Source: JBKHBQ01 sp046542305 (GTDB lineage Bacteria; Bacteroidota; Bacteroidia; Bacteroidales; 4484-276). Taken from it: a DNA stretch of 46,330 nt. This document shows positions 42,701 through 46,330 of the stretch, one piece after another (positions within the stretch are counted from its first letter, which is position 1; each line of letters opens with the position of its first letter). The notes below the pieces were generated by a model. It was given only the letters and a program-made list of their open reading frames with translations, searched no databases and was not told where the DNA came from. The DNA lies in the NCBI GenBank assembly GCA_046542305.1, contig JBKHBQ010000002.1:1-46330 (forward strand), given 5' to 3'. The translations under genes and the position numbers were made by a program.

Positions 42701-44929
42701 TTAGTCGTTCAGAATTTTGAGTTTGGTTTCCAGAACGCTCACCTCGCTTTTGGCTTTTTCGATTTTCTTTTCAAATTCCACTTTCAGCAGGTTGGCTTTT
42801 TTGCTGTGGGCCAAAAAACCGATGTTATTTTCCCAGAGCATAATGTCCTCGCGAAGTTTGTTGATCTTATTCTGGATAAAACTCCGTTCGCGGTATAATT
42901 GCCTGTCGCCGTCCGAGGCACCTTTAATTACCTCCATTTTCGACTTATAGCTGGCCAGGGTCATTTCCGAGTTGCTGATGTTGAGCTTATCCAACTGCTT
43001 GTTGATGGCATTCCTGAAAGCATTCTGCAACCGGTCCTTTTCCTTGAAGGGCACATGTCCTATTTCGGTCCATTGACGCTGGAAATCTTTCAGAATCGCC
43101 AGGCTGTCGGATTTATTGCCTTCGAAATTGTATTCCTCAACCTGCCTGATGATATCTTCCTTTTTCTTCAGGTTGTCTGTTTCTTCGCCGCGGATGCTGG
43201 CAAAATGCTCCGCCTTGCGATTGAAGAAATGATCGCAGGCCGCCCTGAACCTGGCCCATAACTTATCGGAGTGCTTGCGCGGTACCGGACCGATCTTTTT
43301 CCACTCTTTTTGCATTTCGATCAGGTCGCGGGTGGAATTGCGCCAGTCGGTGCTGTCCTGCATGGCTTCGGCCTGAACGCACAGATCGAGCTTAAGGTTG
43401 TAGTTGTTTACCTGCTGTTCTTTAAGCTTGCCAAAGTATTCCTTTTTATCTGCAAAGAAAGTATCGAGTGCTGTTTTAAACCGATCCCAGATTTCGTCGT
43501 TCTGCTTTTTGGGTGCCGGTCCAATGGTTTTCCACACTTTGAAAAGCTCATTGAACTGCTTGGTTTTTTCCTGCCACTGGCGAATGGTATTCACCTCCTG
43601 CGAGAGCAGTGTATCAGCCTTTTCACACAGGGCTTGCTTGGCCACCAGATTGTTTTCCTGCTCTTCCTGAAGCTTTTTGTAGTGCTCGCGGCGACGCTGA
43701 TTGATCTTATCGGTGGTCGATTTGAAGCGCTCCCAAAGCTCGTCCTTCTTATCCTCCGGAACGGGTCCGATGTTCTTCCACTGTTCGTGGTAACGCTGCA
43801 GTTGCTTGAAGGATTTGATGATGGAGGTTTCCAGCAGCAGCTCTTCGGCCTTTTCGCAAAGCTCGATTTTTTGCTCCAGGTTTTTCTTCAGGTCGAGATC
43901 TTTTAATTCCTTATTGATCTTTACCTTGTCGAAAAATTTCTCAACCAGGAAATGATACGACTGCCAGAGGTTGTTCACCTCGCCCTTGGGCACCATGCCG
44001 ATGTTTCTCCAGTTCTCCTGAAGTTCACGGAATTCGTCGTAGGTTTTCTTCAGCGTTTCTTCTGAGTTGATCAGTTCCTTGAGCTGGTCGAGAATCTCTT
44101 TTTTCTTATCGAGGTTTACCAGCTTCTCCTTTTCAAGGTTTTCGAGGTAAACGGCTCTTTTTTGTCTGTATATATCAAAAAGGGCATTGAACCGTTGGCC
44201 GGTTTCATCCACCGGCACAGCAGCTTGTTCCTTTTCTTCTTTTTCTTCTTTATCTTCCTTCTCTTCCTTTTCTTCCTGAATTTCGAGATGCTCCTGATAG
44301 TTGGCTTCCTTTTCTTCCTTGGTTTTCTTAAGGTACGCCACCTTGATAAGCGCCACCCTGGATTTGATGCGGTTTACATCATCTTCCTGCACCAGTTCTT
44401 CAAGTTTATCCACCAGTTGGGTACGCGAAAGCTGATCATAGTCGATGATCCCTTCCTCTTCTACCTCATGATGTTCCTCATCCTCGTCGTCCTCATCTTC
44501 GCCTTCCTGCTCATCGCTCAACTTTTCGGTTTGTTCTTCCTTTTCGGTCAACGGTGCGGGTTCCGGCTGTTCTTCGGCAACTTCAGGCGCAGATTGTTCT
44601 TCCGGCTTTTCAGTTTCTTCTTCCTTTACGGCTTCAGGTTCACCTGCTTGTTCTTTCTCCGGAGTTTCAGCGGTTGCAGGCTCCACCTCCGACGATGCCG
44701 GGCCGGTGGTTTCTTCAGGTTGTTCTTTATTTTCCTGTTCCTCTGCTGCACCTGCCGGCGATTCATCAGGTCTGGTTTCCGAGGATTTTTTTCGTTCCTC
44801 TTCGGAAGTGTTGGCTTCCTCTACGTGAGATGCTTCAACATTTTGGTTTTCAGTGTTTGAAGTCTTCTCATCCTGGGTTTCCCTGTTGGATTCCCCAGGA
44901 ATTTGATTGAGTTGATCTTTGTTTTCCAT
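42701..44929 (-). CDS. DUF349-repeat protein with acidic N-terminal extension
   Basis: A 742-residue cytoplasmic protein. Residues 1-165 are a low-complexity tail rich in Glu, Pro, Thr and Ser. A short helical region follows (TRTQLVDKLEELVQ-like segments, 168-200), then five DUF349 repeats of about 70 residues, each with a core W-x-x-IG-x-[VA]P-x-K-x-x-x-D-x-[LI]-W-x-x-F: WRNIGMVP, WKNIGPVP, WKTIGPAP, WKKIGPVP and WTEIGHVP. The C-terminus is a coiled coil (ENNIGFLAHSKKANLLKVE to the end). DUF349 proteins are common in Bacteroidota and actinobacteria; some bind nucleic acids or ribosomes, but no function is fixed. The acidic tail suggests a flexible, unstructured segment. Confidence 0.88.
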   Translation of the reverse strand: MENKDQLNQIPGESNRETQDEKTSNTENQNVEASHVEEANTSEEERKKSSETRPDESPAGAAEEQENKEQPEETTGPASSEVEPATAETPEKEQAGEPEAVKEEETEKPEEQSAPEVAEEQPEPAPLTEKEEQTEKLSDEQEGEDEDDEDEEHHEVEEEGIIDYDQLSRTQLVDKLEELVQEDDVNRIKSRVALIKVAYLKKTKEEKEANYQEHLEIQEEKEEKEDKEEKEEKEQAAVPVDETGQRFNALFDIYRQKRAVYLENLEKEKLVNLDKKKEILDQLKELINSEETLKKTYDEFRELQENWRNIGMVPKGEVNNLWQSYHFLVEKFFDKVKINKELKDLDLKKNLEQKIELCEKAEELLLETSIIKSFKQLQRYHEQWKNIGPVPEDKKDELWERFKSTTDKINQRRREHYKKLQEEQENNLVAKQALCEKADTLLSQEVNTIRQWQEKTKQFNELFKVWKTIGPAPKKQNDEIWDRFKTALDTFFADKKEYFGKLKEQQVNNYNLKLDLCVQAEAMQDSTDWRNSTRDLIEMQKEWKKIGPVPRKHSDKLWARFRAACDHFFNRKAEHFASIRGEETDNLKKKEDIIRQVEEYNFEGNKSDSLAILKDFQRQWTEIGHVPFKEKDRLQNAFRNAINKQLDKLNISNSEMTLASYKSKMEVIKGASDGDRQLYRERSFIQNKINKLREDIMLWENNIGFLAHSKKANLLKVEFEKKIEKAKSEVSVLETKLKILND

Positions 44930-45272
44930 TACACAAAAATTTGTCTTAAGCTAACGTACGTTTATGCATTCGGGCTTCTATTGCTAAAAACCTGATTTTT
45001 AGATTTATCATCAAAAAAAGAGTGCAAAAATAGCAAATTATCACATGGAAGGAAATTTTTAACAAATTAATATCAACCCCACCCCCTTCAGCAGTGACCG
45101 CAAGCCTCACAATGGTTTAGGATTCAAAAATATCCGAAGCCTTTACAAAACTCAGGAAGCATGAAATGGTATGGCAAATCAACAAAAACGGGAAATTTCT
45201 GCTGACAAAAAGTTTTTTGTATTGTTTATTAATTTTGCAGAAGCAAAAAATATAAACCGAAATTACATTGCT
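44930..45272. other. AT-rich intergenic region between divergent genes
   Basis: Two features stand out. CAAAAATA at 45025-45032 reads TATTTTTG on the minus strand, a -7 box for the DUF349 gene. AACGTACGTT at 44953-44962 is a 10-bp palindrome in the leader of that gene. On the plus strand TAATTTTG at 45230-45237 may be the -7 box of the YciO gene. No open frame is supported: the ATG at 45171 belongs to the YciO frame but has no family match. Confidence 0.45.
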
Positions 45273-45890
45273 ATGTTATTAAGAATTCATCCGGAAACAC
45301 CCAGCCAGCGACAAATCTCCATTGCTGTGGAATGCCTGCGGGATGGCGGTGTAGTGATTTGCCCCACCGATACGGTGTACGGGTTGGCCTGCGACATTTT
45401 CCAGTCGAAGGCAATTGAGCGGATTGCCAGGATAAAAGGAATTAATCCGGAAAAGGCCAACTTCTCATTTCTGTGTCACGACCTGAGCCAGCTTACTGAC
45501 TTTACCAAACCCATCGATAATAATCTTTTTAAACTGATGAAAAGGGTGCTGCCGGGTCCGTACACCTTTATCCTGGAAGCAAACAATACCGTTCCAAAAT
45601 ACATCCAGAACAAGAAAAAAACGGTGGGCATCAGGATTCCCAACAACAATATCCCGCTTGAGATCGTGCAGCAACTGGGGCATCCCATCATGTCGACCTC
45701 GGTGCACGACGATGACGATGTGATCGAATACACCACCGACCCCGAGCTGATCTACGAGAAATTCAGGGATCGGGTGGATATTGTAATCGATGGTGGCTTT
45801 GGCGGAAATCTGGCCTCAACGGTGCTCGACTGTACCGGCGACGAAATCGAAGTGATACGCGAAGGCCTCGGACCACTGGATATTCTTTAA
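45273..45890 (+). CDS. YciO/Sua5-family threonylcarbamoyl-AMP synthase-like protein
   Basis: The ATG at 45273 (MLLRIHPETPSQRQ) gives 205 residues, the size of YciO; the longer frame from 45171 adds 34 residues without a match. Motifs of the fold are GGVVICPTDTVYGLACD (nucleotide site), RIARIKGI, LPGPYTFILEANNTVP and TVGIRIPNN, then PIMSTSVH and GGNLASTVLDC. Family members TsaC/Sua5 make threonylcarbamoyl-AMP for the t6A modification of tRNA; YciO is a related enzyme whose role is less certain. The start IHPETPSQRQ and the length point to YciO rather than TsaC. Confidence 0.88.
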   Translation: MLLRIHPETPSQRQISIAVECLRDGGVVICPTDTVYGLACDIFQSKAIERIARIKGINPEKANFSFLCHDLSQLTDFTKPIDNNLFKLMKRVLPGPYTFILEANNTVPKYIQNKKKTVGIRIPNNNIPLEIVQQLGHPIMSTSVHDDDDVIEYTTDPELIYEKFRDRVDIVIDGGFGGNLASTVLDCTGDEIEVIREGLGPLDIL

Positions 45891-45952
45891 TTCTGAGGCT
45901 GTGGATTATAGATTTTTTTTTAAAAAAAAAGCGAAAAAAAACTACGCGAGGA

Positions 45953-45983
45953 TTTGTTAATTTAAAATTTGATAGTACTTTTG
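45953..45983 (+). promoter_or_regulatory. tRNA-Lys promoter
   Basis: TTTG (45953-45956), a 19-nt spacer and TACTTTTG (45976-45983) match the Bacteroidota primary promoter consensus exactly, ending 22 nt before the mature tRNA. This is the clearest promoter in the window. Confidence 0.85.
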
Positions 45984-46005
45984 CAGCCCCAAACAAATAA
46001 CGGGA

Positions 46006-46078
46006 GATTCGGTAGCTCAGCCGGTAGAGCAACGGCCTTTTAAGCCGTGGGTCCTGGGTTCGAATCCCAGCCGGATCA
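46006..46078 (+). tRNA. tRNA-Lys, anticodon TTT
   Basis: A 73-nt cloverleaf: acceptor GATTCGG with CCGGATC (one T-G pair), D arm GCTC/GAGC, anticodon arm ACGGC/GCCGT with loop CTTTTAA (anticodon TTT), T arm CTGGG/CCCAG with TTCGAAT, discriminator A. CCA is not encoded (the sequence continues CAAG). Confidence 0.97.
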
Positions 46079-46079
46079 C

Positions 46080-46109
46080 AAGCCTCTCAGCAATGAGGGG
46101 CTTTTTTTT
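46080..46109 (+). terminator. Intrinsic terminator after tRNA-Lys
   Basis: Stem AAGCCTCTCA with TGAGGGGCTT (one T-G pair), loop GCAA, then a run of T. Confidence 0.9.
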
Positions 46110-46193
46110 GGGGTGCATTCTCATGCAAAATCACAGCTTCAACTTTGGTTTTCAATAAAATTTCAAAACCTGTTTGGAAAAACCAGCGCGAAA

Positions 46194-46330
46194 TTATTCC
46201 TGCTTTTTGGAATAATTAAAGCTCCGGGCGATTCTATACTTAATCAATAATCGAGGCAAACGGGCATCCCGGTAGGTATCCTGCAATGGCATATCCACGC
46301 TTCTGCCATCGCTCAGCTTTCTGTATACCC
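46194..46330 (-). CDS. 3' end of a gene cut by the window edge, possibly an outer-membrane protein
   Basis: On the minus strand a frame is open from the window edge to TAA at 46194-46196 and gives about 45 residues: VYRKLSDGRSVDMPLQDT, then YRDARLPRLLIKYRIARSFN and YSKKQE. Codon choice (GAT, CTG, CGG, GCC) is like the host genes, and the alternating LLIKYRIARSFNY looks like the last beta-strand of an outer-membrane protein. No family can be named from this fragment. A competing frame ending at 46240 is shorter. Confidence 0.4.
   Translation of the reverse strand, partial: VYRKLSDGRSVDMPLQDTYRDARLPRLLIKYRIARSFNYSKKQE

Overview
The window is chromosomal DNA from a member of the Bacteroidota, probably of the Bacteroidales/Marinilabiliales type. 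The evidence is the rpsF-rpsR-rplI operon, PorT plus two proteins with C-terminal type IX secretion (T9SS) sorting domains, LVIVD and GH97 proteins, DUF349 and SxtJ-type proteins, and promoters of the TTTG-N19/20-TAnnTTTG kind in front of tRNA-Lys and tmRNA. Most genes are GC-balanced housekeeping or envelope genes. I see no prophage, transposase, CRISPR array or clear defence island.

Layout. 1-5155 (mostly minus strand): an NqrM-like Cys-rich membrane peptide, a SpoU/TrmH rRNA methyltransferase, an SxtJ-type membrane protein (plus), ribosomal proteins L9, S18 and S6, an EamA transporter, and a prokaryotic glutamate-receptor-like ion channel with a TVGYGD filter. 5325-7762 (plus): Sir2 deacylase, a class C beta-lactamase-fold serine hydrolase, tRNA-Gly. 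7797-13930: a membrane hybrid histidine kinase, a DUF116 protein and a patatin phospholipase. 13931-18228 is the anomalous region: two nucleotide-identical 1,814-bp copies of an AT-rich gene for a dockerin-like T9SS-exported protein, three copies of a hairpin repeat, and a broken HicB antitoxin gene. 18229-24250: tmRNA, a radical SAM protein starting with TTG, and a soluble hybrid kinase with six PAS domains. 24342-31390: LVIVD propeller protein, PhzF, TatA, a thioredoxin-like protein, GH97 glycosidase, NlpC/P60 hydrolase. 31489-37957: PgpH-type HD phosphodiesterase, TatC, PorT, a conserved protein of unknown function, a structured terminator, an acidic protein and an SDR oxidoreductase. 38117-46330: AsmA protein with a coiled-coil tail, chorismate synthase, a DUF6265-like lipoprotein, a DUF349 protein, a YciO/Sua5 protein, tRNA-Lys and a partial gene at the edge.

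How the genes connect. PorT belongs to the T9SS machinery, and the two duplicated proteins and the LVIVD protein are its likely cargo. TatA and TatC form a Tat translocase but lie 6 kb apart. The channel and the EamA transporter are 26 nt apart on one strand and may sense and move a common ligand. The two large hybrid kinases end in receiver domains and have no partner regulator nearby.

The most unusual content is at 13981-18218: an exact gene duplication with sharp edges (the right edge falls inside the stop codon), a chimeric base composition (host-like signal peptide and sorting domain around an AT-rich core), a two-hairpin repeat family next to it, and a decayed HicB gene touching the right end. 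No searches or alignments were run; family names come from motifs read in the translations.
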